Source of the DNA: Streptantibioticus ferralitis
GTDB taxonomy: Bacteria > Actinomycetota > Actinomycetes > Streptomycetales > Streptomycetaceae
DNA length: 64,000 nt
Assembly (NCBI RefSeq): GCF_029223525.1
Contig: NZ_JARHTQ010000010.1
Coordinates: 1-64,000 of the forward strand
Reading direction: 5' to 3'
A program made the position numbers and the translations under genes. Each line of letters opens with the position of its first letter. The stretch's first letter is position 1. Shown here piece by piece: positions 45,240-53,956 of this stretch. The notes under the pieces are model-generated. The model was not told the DNA's origin. It saw only the letters and a program-made list of their open reading frames with translations, and did no database searches.

Positions 45240-45560
45240 GATCACGGCGCATCCCGACCATGTGTGTGTCCGCAATAACGCGGGCCAGAACGGCGCCGCC
45301 AGCATGTTGTTCTCCCAGGTGCCGTACTGGGAGCCGTCGATCCCGGCGCGCGTTGTCCGGGTACCCAGAGCTCGCCTTCGCGGCCGTGGCGGTGAGCCGC
45401 TGCTTCAGTGCCGCGGTGAACGCCGATGCCGTGTTGGGCAGCCCGGCCTACTCTCAGTAGTCGGCGACCAACGGCTCGCACGCCTCCCAGGACAGCAACT
45501 GGTCGTGCCGGCTGGCGTACGACTCCGAGCCGATGACCGCCACGTCCCAGGCCGCAGCTC
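45240..45560 (-). pseudogene. Decayed Tn3-family transposase fragment
   Basis: The minus strand reads WDVAVIGSESYASRHDQLLS then WEACEPLVADY, an in-frame stop, then AGLPNTASAFTAALKQRLTA and ASSGYPDN. This order resembles the region before the catalytic domain of Tn3-type transposases ('L-PWEECEPL...YC---GLP--A--F---LK--LT---A--D-GYPDN'). Stops and frame changes interrupt it. The recognition is from memory of the family pattern. Confidence 0.45.
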
Positions 45561-45935
45561 CTGGGTGAGGCAGACAAGGGGGCCTGCGACCGGAGCGCTG
45601 CCGCAACCGGCCAACTTGATGCAATTGTTTCATATGTGACGTGTCATCAAGCTGTAACAAGAAGGCATGAGGCGTTGAGGGCGCGACCCGCCAACTGCTT
45701 GACTGAGTTTCGGATCGAGCGGCCCGCGCTTGCTCATGACTGAGTTGCTGCTGCGTGAAGGGGCTCCATGGCGCACCTCGGAGGATTGCGCGCAGGGGCA
45801 CTGAGATACCCTTCCGTCGCTCAACTTGGCTACCGCGAGAGCGTGGTCGCCCGGCCGGAATCTGGGTAATCCGCACGACTCCGGAGCCTGACATTATTTC
45901 AGCTCCCGGTTGTCTTTTCTACGTTGGGAGAGAGA

Positions 45936-46157
45936 ATGCGTAACAAGCTGGCGAAGATAGCAGTTGTGATTGCGGGTGTCGCGTCGCTGTCCGGACTTGC
46001 TGCGGCGTCCGCGCAGGCTGCGCCGGCCGACCGTGTGGTGGGCTACTACCCGACTGACGACGCGTGCATCGCAGCGGGCTTTGCGCAGTTCGGGAACCAG
46101 TTCCACTGCGACAACATGACCCTCGATGGCTCGTGGGAACTCACCGTCAATTCGTGA
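45936..46157 (+). CDS. Small secreted peptide with two cysteines
   Basis: This 73-residue precursor has a signal peptide MRNKLAKIAVVIAGVASLSG followed by LAAASAQA, with cleavage expected after AQA near residue 28. The mature part of about 45 residues includes RVVGYYPTDDACIAAGFAQF and FHCDNMTLDGSWELTV. It has two Cys (one disulfide) and a Tyr/Trp-rich core. Short secreted proteins of this shape ('GYY----C---G-----W') are common in actinomycetes, and their role is unknown. GGGAGAGAG precedes the ATG. It has its own promoter region, and no partner gene is adjacent. Confidence 0.65.
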   Translation: MRNKLAKIAVVIAGVASLSGLAAASAQAAPADRVVGYYPTDDACIAAGFAQFGNQFHCDNMTLDGSWELTVNS

Positions 46158-46909
46158 GTCTTCCATGCCGACCAGTTGAGCCGACACCGGCAGGGGACTC
46201 GGCAGAATCGTCTGCGGGGAGCTGTGGGATTTCGTAGTGTCCCCCGGATCATTCGGTGCGCCCGGCCTCAGCGGCTGACTGCCATGAGTAACGGTCGGAC
46301 TTGTCGCACCTTTGGGCGGCGTGGAAACCACGCATGGCTGTTCACTCGCCGTGCCCTCTCCGCCGCCCCTTGTGCAGCGTCAGGGGCGGTAGCGCCAGGG
46401 GCGGGAGAGCCATGGGCGGGAGAGCTATGCCCGTCCGCTTGCGTGAATCAGGCGGACCGATCGCATACCCCGCGATAGTCCTAAACCTCGCGCCTTCATG
46501 AGGCGGCCTGTTCCGACAGGTGGACTGACAGACCGTGACCGCATTGCCGTGCGACTGCGAGCCGACCGGCTACTGGTGGAGGGCGACTCCAGCACGACGA
46601 TCAGTGACACCCTCGGCCTGCGCGCGGTCTGGCGCCGCGGCATCCACACCGCACTCTCGCCTGAACCGCATGTCACTGACCGGCCAGCCGCTGCCCGCCA
46701 CGTTCTTCGTGGCGGGCAGCCGAGGCAGCGCACCGATTGCGGACCGGGAACGTCTCCGACGGTGCCGGGGCTGGGCACCACGGCCGTACCTGCTCGGCCT
46801 CGCCGTGCCCAGGGGCAGCCGCCAGCCCGACTGACCGGCTGATTCCGGAAGCGCCGTCGTGACCGAACAGCACTTGGCATTAGGCTCGTTGAGGTTCAAG
46901 GAGCGAATG
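46158..46909. other. Region without a firmly supported gene
   Basis: These 750 bases lie between the small secreted peptide and the second kinase. A direct repeat of GGGCGGGAGAGC lies near 46395-46425. From about 46535 the plus strand reads RIAVRLRADRLLVEGDSSTT and ISDTLGLRAVWRRG, which weakly resembles the helix-turn-helix of IS630-type transposases. It degenerates afterwards. Confidence 0.3.
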
Positions 46910-48238
46910 ATGCCGACCCAGCAGGATGAACGGCCCGGGGCCGCAGCGACCGATGTGGGCATGCTCGGTGCGGGTGAAACGGACCGGAGGAAAGACGGCG
47001 AGTCAGGTACCGGGATCCGGGGCCTCGTCGTCCGGGCCGTCGGCGATGCCCCGGTGGCGTTGGAGCAGCTCGCCGGCGGGCTCGGTAACGCGCTGCTGGC
47101 GCTGTTCGTCCTGGTCTGGCTAGCCGTCGTCGCGGTGGCGTCCCTGGCCGGGGTCGGGAGGTTCCTGGCGCCGTCCGTGCTGCGCGCCCTGCACGGCGTC
47201 GCTCAACGCGAACGCGACCGGCTGAGCCGGTGGGATCCGGAGTTGGTCTGCCCAGGGCCTGCACCGACCCGGCTGCGGTCGGCCGTAGCGGACTCCACCA
47301 CCCGCCGGGAGCTGCGCTGGCTGGTCGTTCATGCCACGCTGGGGCTGCTCGTGGACCTGGTCGGCGTCCTCCTCCCGATCTGCGCCGTCCGCGACACCAC
47401 CTACCCGCTGTGGTGGCGCCTGTCGCCGGGCGGGGCCAGTACGTCGGTGGGATTGGGAACCACGCACAACTGGTTCGACGCCGTCGCCGTCTCCCTGCTG
47501 GGCCTGGGGTGGATCGCCGTCATCGTGGGGCTCGTCCCGGTGGCCCGGTTGCAGGCGCAGCGGACCCGCCGTCTGTTGTCGGCTGACCCGGACACGGACT
47601 TGTCCTTGCGGATTGCGGAGCTGACCGCTACCCGGGCGGCTGCGTTGGACGCCCATGCCGCCGAACTGCACCGTATTGAACGGTCGTTGCACGATGGGTC
47701 GCAGAACCGCCTGGTCACCGTAGCGGTTCTGCTCGGGGCGGCCCGCCGGATGGTGGCCCGAGATCCATCCGGGGCGGAGGAGTTGTTGGAGCGTGCACAG
47801 AGCGCGGCCGAGCAGGCGTTGGCTGAACTGCGCACGGTGGTCCGCAGTATCCTCCCGCCGGTGCTGGCGGACCGGGGACTGCAAGGGGCGCTGGCGGGGC
47901 TGGCTGCCTCGTGTCCGGTGCCGTGCCGGATCGATGTGGACGTCCCTCAGCGGTGCGCCGCCTCGGTGGAGGCGACCGCCTACTTCGTGGTGGCGGAGGC
48001 GTTGACCAACGTTGCCAAGCACAGTGACGCCGGGCAGGTGGTGGTCACCCTGCGCGGTGGTGGGGACCGGTTGCGTCTGTGCGTGACGGACGACGGTCGT
48101 GGTGGTGCGGATGAGCAAGGCAGGTCCGGCTTGGCCGGTATCCGCCGGCGGATTTCGGCGCACGACGGCACGCTCACCGTGGTCAGCCCGCCCGGTGGCC
48201 CGACCACTCTTGAGGTGGAACTGCCATGCGGATCGTGA
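46910..48238 (+). CDS. Second DesK/NarX-type sensor histidine kinase
   Basis: This 442-residue kinase is a close paralogue of the kinase at 20952-22226. Both share the helix pattern, DLVGVLLP(I/L)CAVRD-like segment, IERSLHDG(S/T)QNRLV with phospho-accepting His (about 261), and VTDDGRGGADEQGRSGLAGI. The N-terminal 45 residues differ and are polar. ATG 46910 is favoured because AAGGAG lies six bases before it; 46907 is also possible. It overlaps the following response regulator start by 13 bases, as the first pair does. However, that regulator is truncated, so this kinase may lack its natural partner. Confidence 0.87.
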   Translation: MPTQQDERPGAAATDVGMLGAGETDRRKDGESGTGIRGLVVRAVGDAPVALEQLAGGLGNALLALFVLVWLAVVAVASLAGVGRFLAPSVLRALHGVAQRERDRLSRWDPELVCPGPAPTRLRSAVADSTTRRELRWLVVHATLGLLVDLVGVLLPICAVRDTTYPLWWRLSPGGASTSVGLGTTHNWFDAVAVSLLGLGWIAVIVGLVPVARLQAQRTRRLLSADPDTDLSLRIAELTATRAAALDAHAAELHRIERSLHDGSQNRLVTVAVLLGAARRMVARDPSGAEELLERAQSAAEQALAELRTVVRSILPPVLADRGLQGALAGLAASCPVPCRIDVDVPQRCAASVEATAYFVVAEALTNVAKHSDAGQVVVTLRGGGDRLRLCVTDDGRGGADEQGRSGLAGIRRRISAHDGTLTVVSPPGGPTTLEVELPCGS

Positions 48239-48480
48239 TTGCCGAGGATGACCCGCTGCTGCGGGAAGGAGTAGTGCTGCTGTTGTGCGCAGAGTCGTTG
48301 GGCGTGGTGGCCGCCGCCGGCACCCCGGACGCGGCGTTGGAGGCCATTGACCTTCACACCGGCGCCTTGGAGCCAAGTTCCAAAGCGGCAACGCACTTGG
48401 ACGCCGCACGGCATGATCTGCTGGCCTTCACGGCCTATCCGCACGAGATCACGCCACCGGACGTGACCGCACCGCAGTGA
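48226..48480 (+). pseudogene. Response regulator truncated and fused to transposase-derived sequence
   Basis: Residues 1-43 (MRIVIAEDDPLLREGVVLLL onward to LEAIDLHT) match the response regulator at 22214. The similarity then stops before the phospho-accepting Asp. The frame continues GALEPSSKAATHLDAARHDL then LAFTAYPHEI, which resembles the region 'DAARHDLLAFTAFP-E-WRQIW' of IS256-type transposases. The result is an 84-residue chimera without phospho-acceptor or DNA-binding domain. It cannot work as a normal regulator. Confidence 0.75.
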
Positions 48481-48822
48481 GACAGTCCCTCCTACATGGA
48501 ACTCCTTCTTGCGTTCAGGACACACGAACCGCCGGAATGGCCGGGTCAGGCGCTATGGCTGTGTGATCAGTGAGCATTTCCGCGCTCTTCGGGATCGTTT
48601 CCCAGTCGCCTGGCGCTGGACATGACGCCGACAGGGCAGGGGAGAACCGGCACCGCGCGAGTACCGCTGTGGACAGGCGGTGGTACGGGTGGCGAACGGT
48701 TCCCGGTGATGCTCACCGGGTGTGGTCGGGGTGATCCCGCGTCACTCGTTCGGGCGCTCTGCCGCCCGGAGCGCGCTGCCTAGCTTGGGGTGGAGTGACC
48801 ACTGCGGCTGAAGGCGGTAGAC
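48481..48822. other. Intergenic stretch
   Basis: About 340 bases between the broken regulator and the secreted repeat protein show no protein-like frame. The distal part probably carries the promoter for the signal-peptide-bearing gene starting at 48823. Confidence 0.4.
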
Positions 48823-48987
48823 ATGGCGAAAGTTTCCTGCCGGCTGATCCGACGCGTGGCGGTACTGATGGCCGCCATGCGCGCACGACCGGCCCTTCCT
48901 CCCTCCCCTCCGGCACAGCGGCTCCCCGGCCCGCGCCCCCGCGCGTGGCTGGTGGCGTTACTGGCATTAGTGGCCTGAGGACTTCCG

Positions 48988-50229
48988 TTGGCCGTCGGCT
49001 CTCCGGCGATGGCCACGGAGCTTCCCGGGCCGATCAACACCGGGGTCGACGGGTTCATCCCGATCCTTTACACCCCCTCCGGGCACACCGTCCCGCAGGT
49101 GTGGCAGATCGCCCACCACTCCTGGCAGCCGACCGCCAGCCCGAAGGTGACCTGCGTGGATCTGGCTACCAGCACACCGTGCACCACCCCCTCCGGCGGG
49201 TCGACGACCTGGCCCAAGCCGTTGAACACGGCCGCGGGCCCGCTGGGCAGTGGGTCCACCGGCGATATCTCCACAACCAGGGAACCGCTGTTCGTCGTCA
49301 GCGGCGGGATCCTGTACTACCCGGCGGTGACCCGGACGGCGCTGTCGGGGTTCCCCGACGGCTCGGTCGGCGTGGGCTGCGTCAACCTGGCCACCCAGGC
49401 CGACTGCGCGTACGTCCCCCTGCAAGGACTGACCAACACCCCCGGCGGCACCAACGTCAACGGACTGACCGGGTTCGTACAGTCCGGCACCAAGCTCTAC
49501 GGCGTCTCCACCACCGGGCAGGTGCCCTGCTTCGACACCTCGACGACCAGCGCCTGCGCCGGGCAGCCCTACACCGGGAACGTTCCGCCCAACCCCAACT
49601 CCGCCGCGGCCGGGGCCGGACTCCAGGACTACTTCGGGTCAATGGCCCTGATCAGCGGAAAGCTCTACATCAGCGCGACGAATCCGCCGTCGTTGACTGG
49701 CTTCGACCCCTCGTCCAACGCCGCGTGCACCGGCTGGACACCGCAGCCGGTCGGCAACGCCAACTCGATCTTCACCGACGGCGTCTACGCCGACTACAAC
49801 AGCAGCGGAACCGCCGCCGGGGTGTGCGTCAGCGTGGGCAACCTCAACACCTCCACCAACGTCGTCATCAACTGCTTCAACCTCAGCGGCAGCCCGACCG
49901 GCGTGCCTGCGTTCCTGCGCAGCATCTACCCGACCGGGCACGCCATCAGCCTGACCATGAACCCGTTGACCATCACGGTGGGCGGCCATCTGCGCTCGTA
50001 CTTCCCATTCGGCACCTCGGACCAGGGCTATACCGGCCAGGTCCTGTGCTTTGACTGGACCGCGCAGAGCCGGTGCACCGGGTTCCCCTACCCCGACCCG
50101 CACGCGGGGGTCAACAGCGGCAAGACCTTCGATTACGGCTATGGCTACGACGGCACCTGTCTGTTCGGTGTCGGCGACTCCGGATGGCTTTTCAGCCTTG
50201 ACCCGACCACCGGCTCCACCCCCTGCTGA
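48988..50229 (+). CDS. Secreted Cys-paired repeat protein; signal peptide cut by a stop
   Basis: This protein of about 413 residues has a repeating C-(V/F)-(D/N)-x5-7-C element (VTCVDLATSTPC, VGCVNLATQADC, VPCFDTSTTSAC, VLCFDWTAQSRC), about seven times at 45-60-residue intervals. It looks like a propeller stapled by one disulfide per blade. The same frame begins earlier at ATG 48823 and reads a long signal peptide ending RPRAWLVALLALVA, then TGA (48976-48978). After it come GLPLAVGSPAMA and the mature protein. The stop splits the signal peptide. Expression would need restart at TTG 48988, which leaves no secretion signal. It is either a fresh pseudogene or a sequencing error. Confidence 0.6.
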   Translation: MAVGSPAMATELPGPINTGVDGFIPILYTPSGHTVPQVWQIAHHSWQPTASPKVTCVDLATSTPCTTPSGGSTTWPKPLNTAAGPLGSGSTGDISTTREPLFVVSGGILYYPAVTRTALSGFPDGSVGVGCVNLATQADCAYVPLQGLTNTPGGTNVNGLTGFVQSGTKLYGVSTTGQVPCFDTSTTSACAGQPYTGNVPPNPNSAAAGAGLQDYFGSMALISGKLYISATNPPSLTGFDPSSNAACTGWTPQPVGNANSIFTDGVYADYNSSGTAAGVCVSVGNLNTSTNVVINCFNLSGSPTGVPAFLRSIYPTGHAISLTMNPLTITVGGHLRSYFPFGTSDQGYTGQVLCFDWTAQSRCTGFPYPDPHAGVNSGKTFDYGYGYDGTCLFGVGDSGWLFSLDPTTGSTPC

Positions 50230-50288
50230 CCAACCGGGCAGCAGGCCCCCGCGATCCCAATGCCGAACCTGGCTTGAGGAGGATGAGC

Positions 50289-51542
50289 ATGTTACGGAGA
50301 CTCAATCGCACACAACACGGGCGGGCGGCGGCCCATCGCAACCCCCGGCCGACTGTGGGGAGATCGCGCCGACGGCGCGCGGTGGCCGTCCTCGCCGCGG
50401 TCGCGGCGGCGATCACCACGACCGTGATCACGGCGGCTCCGGCCTCGGCGGCCACTACCGCCACCGCCGTTGCCGGCGGGGCATACCACAGTCTGGTGCT
50501 GACCTCCACCGGGTCGGTGCTGGGCTTCGGGCAGAACTCCAACGGCCAGTTGGGAGACGGCACCACCACCGACCGGCACACCCCGGTGACCATGTCGCTG
50601 CCCAGCGGCACCACTGCCAAGGCCGTCTGCGCTGGCAACTCCTTCAGCCTGGTGCTGACCTCCAGCGGGTCGCTTCTGGCCACCGGATGGAACGCGTATG
50701 GCCAGTTGGGCAACGGCACCACCACCGACAGCACCACCCCTGTCTCCGTGTCCCTGCCGTCCGGCACCACCGTCCCCGCGATCGCCTGCGGCGCGTACCA
50801 CAGCCTGGCGTTGACCTCGTCGGGGACAGTGCTGGCCTGGGGCTCCAACAGCAACGGCCAGTTGGGAGACGGCACCATCACCAACCGGACCACGCCGGTG
50901 ACAGTATCGCTGCCGTCCGGCACCACCGCCACGGCCGTGGGCGCGGGCGCCGACTTCAGCTACGCGGTGACCTCCAGCGGGTCGGCGCTGGCCTGGGGCG
51001 ATGACTTCATCAGCCAGTTGGGAGACGGCGGTACCACCGACCAGCACACCCCTGTCTCCGTGTCCCTGCCGTCCGGCACCACCGTCAAGTCCATGGCCGG
51101 AGGCGACTACCACGGCCTGGCGGTGACCGGCACCAACTCGGCGGAAGCCTGGGGCTACAACGGCAACGGCCAGCTGGGGAACGGAACCACCACGGACAGC
51201 ACCACCCCCACCGCGGTATCACTGCCCAGCGGCACTACCGCGACCGCGGTCTCCGCCGGGAGCGCCTACAGCCTCTCCCTGACCTCCGCAGGGTCAGTGC
51301 TCTCCTGGGGCTGGAACTACTACGGCCAGTTGGGCAACGGCACCACCACCGACAGCACCACCCCGGTAACCGTCTCCCTGCCGTCCGGCACCACCGCCAC
51401 GGCCATCTCCGCCGGCAACTACCACGGCCTGGCCGTGACCAACTCCGGCTCCGTGCTGGCCTGGGGCTACAACACCTACGGCCAGTTGGGCAACGGCACC
51501 ACCACCGACAGCACCACCCCGGTAACGGTATCCCTCCCGTGA
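50289..51542 (+). CDS. Secreted RCC1-repeat beta-propeller protein
   Basis: This protein has 417 residues. The long, basic signal peptide includes RSRRRRAVAVLAAVAAAITT and a cleavage site near APASAA. Seven RCC1-type repeats of about 51 residues follow, each with a core such as YHSLALTSSGTVLAWGSNSN then GQLGDGT, followed by TTPVSVSLPSGTT. Seven repeats would close one propeller. Unlike eukaryotic RCC1 it is exported and probably binds proteins or polymers outside the cell. ATG 50289 is preferred over 50283 because GAGGAGG is then six bases upstream. Repeats are nearly identical at DNA level, so recombination between them is likely. Confidence 0.85.
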   Translation: MLRRLNRTQHGRAAAHRNPRPTVGRSRRRRAVAVLAAVAAAITTTVITAAPASAATTATAVAGGAYHSLVLTSTGSVLGFGQNSNGQLGDGTTTDRHTPVTMSLPSGTTAKAVCAGNSFSLVLTSSGSLLATGWNAYGQLGNGTTTDSTTPVSVSLPSGTTVPAIACGAYHSLALTSSGTVLAWGSNSNGQLGDGTITNRTTPVTVSLPSGTTATAVGAGADFSYAVTSSGSALAWGDDFISQLGDGGTTDQHTPVSVSLPSGTTVKSMAGGDYHGLAVTGTNSAEAWGYNGNGQLGNGTTTDSTTPTAVSLPSGTTATAVSAGSAYSLSLTSAGSVLSWGWNYYGQLGNGTTTDSTTPVTVSLPSGTTATAISAGNYHGLAVTNSGSVLAWGYNTYGQLGNGTTTDSTTPVTVSLP

Positions 51543-51601
51543 CCGCTCCCACGCCGCCGCGGCGCTAGGTGTTCTCCCCACGGCACCCGCACCGTGATCC
51601 A

Positions 51602-51658
51602 CAACTGAACGAGAAAGAGCCCTTCCGGCGCCCCGCGGCCGCCGGAAGGGCTCAGTTG
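51602..51658 (+). terminator. Strong terminator after the RCC1 gene
   Basis: GAGCCCTTCCGGCG (51617-51630) pairs perfectly with CGCCGGAAGGGCTC (51640-51653) around a 9-base loop. An outer arm, CAACTGA (51602-51608) with TCAGTTG (51652-51658), extends the structure. It is 60-120 bases after the RCC1 stop. Confidence 0.7.
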
Positions 51659-51731
51659 CACGCGTACATCACGAACATCGAAACGAGCGGCACCTCGCCC
51701 CACCGAAACCCGGCGACTGGCCTGCCTGGGC

Positions 51732-52569
51732 GTGACGAAGGCGTTCGCGATGCTGCGGTTACTGCCGATGAGCGAGCGGGAAAAGGGCGTGGAGATTCTG
51801 GCGCTGCGCCATCAGATCACGGTGCTGGAACGGCAGCTGAGCGGGCAGCGGGTACGGTTCAGCGCGGACGACCGGGCGTTCCTTGGCGGCGCTGCTGCAC
51901 CAGTTGCCAACGCAGGCGCTACGCCGGATGCGCTTGCTGGTACGGCCGGACACGGTGCTGCGCTGGCACCGCGACGTGGTCGCCCGCCGTCACGCCGCCC
52001 AGTCCCGACCCAAACGCGGAGGCCGGCCCCGCACCGTGCACTCGATCCGAGCCCCGGTACTGCGCCTGGCGAGAGAGAACCCGAACTGGGGCTACCGGCG
52101 CCTGCACGGCGAACTCCTCGTCCTCGGCGTAAAGGTGGCAACGCCCACGGTCTGGGAAATCCTGAAGGAGGCCGGGATCCCGCCAGCGCCCGAGCGGGCA
52201 TCCAGCACCTGGGCCGACTTCCTGCGCTCGCAAGCCGATGCGCTTCTCGCATGTGACTTCTTCGAGACGGTCACCTTGTCCGGGGTCCGGGTACCCCGCA
52301 TGAACTCAATCATGGAAAGGTGGGTGCAAACCTGCCGACGCGAACTGCTGGACCGCACGCTGATCGGGAACCAGCGGCACCTGCTCCATGCCTTGCGCGA
52401 GTTCGAGTACTTCTACAACCAGCACAGGCCCAATCAAGGCATCGCCAACGCCCGCCCAATGCACCCACTCCCCCAACCGATCACCGATCTCGAGAAGATG
52501 AACCATCTCGGCATACGAAGGCTTGAGCGTCTGGGCGAACTCCTCCACAAGTACCAACATGCGGCCTGA
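51732..52569 (+). pseudogene. Integrase-core transposase with frameshift and internal deletion
   Basis: The start MTKAFAMLRLLPMSEREKGV and the phrase ILALRHQITVLERQLSG are the N-terminus of an IS481-like integrase. The frame shifts near 51895, then continues LLHQLPTQALRRMRLLVRPD, WGYRRLHGELLVLGV and ALLACDFFETVTLSGVR. It next jumps directly to PRMNSIMERWVQTCRRELLD and the tail GIRRLERLGELLHKYQHAA. From family knowledge about 80 residues of the catalytic core are missing between 'LSGVR' and 'PRMNS'. With both defects the element is inactive. Confidence 0.75.
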
Positions 52570-52639
52570 CCTCGGTGGATGCGGTTCTCGGCAAGGGCAG
52601 GGCCGGCTACCAGGTCGCGGAAGAGGTCGAGGAGTCGGC

Positions 52640-52837
52640 CCGCCTGGCGGGGGCGGACTTCCGTGGTTTCGCCGTAGCGGCCCGTGCAGTCCGCGGCCCT
52701 GCGCCGGGTCGGCGCCACCGATGCCGTCGTCGGTCACGTCCCAGCGCCAGCCCCGCGCCAAGCTGGCTGACGGTCCGCCAGAGCCGGTTGGTCCGATCGT
52801 GATTGGCGGCGTTGGTGATCAGCTCGCATGCAGCGAC
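52640..52837 (-). pseudogene. Histidine kinase ATPase-domain remnant
   Basis: The minus strand reads VAACELITNAANHDRTNRLW in one frame, then DVTDDGIGGADPAQGRGLHG and PPPPGGPT in another. These are the N-box and G-boxes of a HisKA_3-type kinase ATPase domain ('AEALTNVAKH', 'DDGxGGAD-xxGxGL-GL', 'SPPGGPT'). The frame break and missing upstream domains show that only the end of a kinase gene survives. It sits beside the choice-of-anchor-like gene on the same strand. Confidence 0.55.
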
Positions 52838-52842
52838 CCTGC

Positions 52843-53355
52843 TCAGGGGCCACAGGGGACGGCCGGTTGACCGCAGACGGTGACGTTGTCGATGACGGGT
52901 CCGCATTCGGTGTTGGGCGTGGTACTGGCGAACGTCAGCGTCGTGGAGGTGTTCACGGCCACGAAGGACACCTGCCGGGCCACATAGCCCATGTTCGTCG
53001 TGGTCTTGCCGGTGATGTCGAAGGAGAAGTCCTGAAAGTCCTGTCCGTCGATGAGGACTTTGCCGGTCCTGACAGTCGGGGTGGCGCATACGGGATTGCC
53101 GGCGAGAGCGTACGTTACGACGTACGTGGTGCCCGGGGTCGTGGTGAAAGTCTGGGACACCGCCCCCGGGCTATGCCCGTTGAGGTCCAAGGACTGGGTC
53201 CCCTGGGCCGGCTGAAAGTAGCTGGAGCCGACCAGGTCAACGGTCCCGCTGGTGACCGTCCACGGCCCGATGGCCTCGCCGGTCGTGAAGTCCTGTAAGA
53301 CGACACCCGGTGGCAGGACGGGTGTTTCGAAGCTGCCGTCGCTGAAACCTGCCAT
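52843..53355 (-). CDS. DUF642/choice-of-anchor C-like protein
   Basis: This 170-residue beta-sandwich protein opens AGFSDGSFETPVLPPGVVLQ, the 'NGSFE-P' start of DUF642 and choice-of-anchor C domains. Family strands GPWTVTSGTVDLVGSSYFQP, AQGTQSLDLNGHSPGAVSQT and FTTTPGTTYVVTYALAGNP follow. The end reads CGPVIDNVTVCG, the usual 'GPVIDNV-V' closure. These domains bind carbohydrate in secreted proteins, yet no signal peptide or extra N-terminus precedes the domain here. ATG 53355 has AAGGGGA before it. Confidence 0.75.
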   Translation of the reverse strand: MAGFSDGSFETPVLPPGVVLQDFTTGEAIGPWTVTSGTVDLVGSSYFQPAQGTQSLDLNGHSPGAVSQTFTTTPGTTYVVTYALAGNPVCATPTVRTGKVLIDGQDFQDFSFDITGKTTTNMGYVARQVSFVAVNTSTTLTFASTTPNTECGPVIDNVTVCGQPAVPCGP

Positions 53356-53658
53356 GATTTTTCCCCTTTCTGGAGACAGGAAAGGACTTACGTGCCTGTC
53401 ACGATAGGAAGTGGCCAAAGAGAAGGGGGTAGCCCGAACGGGTGACCGGGGGTATACGGGGAACAGCCGATGGCCAGCCGCGCCTGGTGCATGCACCAGG
53501 CGTACGCGGGTCCCGCACTCAGTGGTTCTCCCTGAATGGCCGCAACGGATTCCACCGGCCCCACCAGATAGTGGGACCGGGCTGGTTGGACGGCCGAGAC
53601 ACAAGCGCAGCTGGCCAAATGAGCGCCCCCGAGTCTGGTGGAGTCCGCGATCGTGTGA

Positions 53659-53956
53659 TCAAGCAGTCAGCGTGGGCCGTTCCAGACTCTCAGGTACGTC
53701 TTGCTCGTACTCGTCAGGCGGAACGCAGTCCAGGGCGGAGTGGAACCGTTCCCGGTTGTACCACGTCACCCGGGCGAAGACCGCCCGCTCGACCTGGTCG
53801 AGGTCTCGCCACGGCCCCTGATGTTCAATCAACTCCGCCTTGAAGGTACCCATGGCGTGATCGTACGAGTCGGCGACCGAGCCGACCGACGCCGAGGCAC
53901 CGACCTCGGCCAGACGATCGGTACAGCGGGTCGACACGTACTGTGATCCCCGGACG
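53659..53956 (-). pseudogene. IS3-family transposase C-terminal remnant
   Basis: The minus-strand frame has SQYVSTRCTDRLAEVGASAS then VGSVADSYDHA, the IS3 DDE core around the second and third catalytic acids ('GSQY-S--YT--L---G---S-GS-GDSYDNA'). It then jumps to FKAELIEHQGPWRDLDQVER and VTWYNRERFHSALDCVPPDE. The segment 'ESxNGLYK' between 'YDNA' and 'KAEL' is missing and the N-terminal part of orfB is absent. Confidence 0.7.

Noticed and set aside
42595-45261. Very long minus-strand open frame running past the flavoprotein start across the regulator and DUF1684 genes
   Set aside because: Only residues from ATG 43578 onward are flavoprotein-like. The upstream part is antisense to two well-supported genes and is a product of high GC content.
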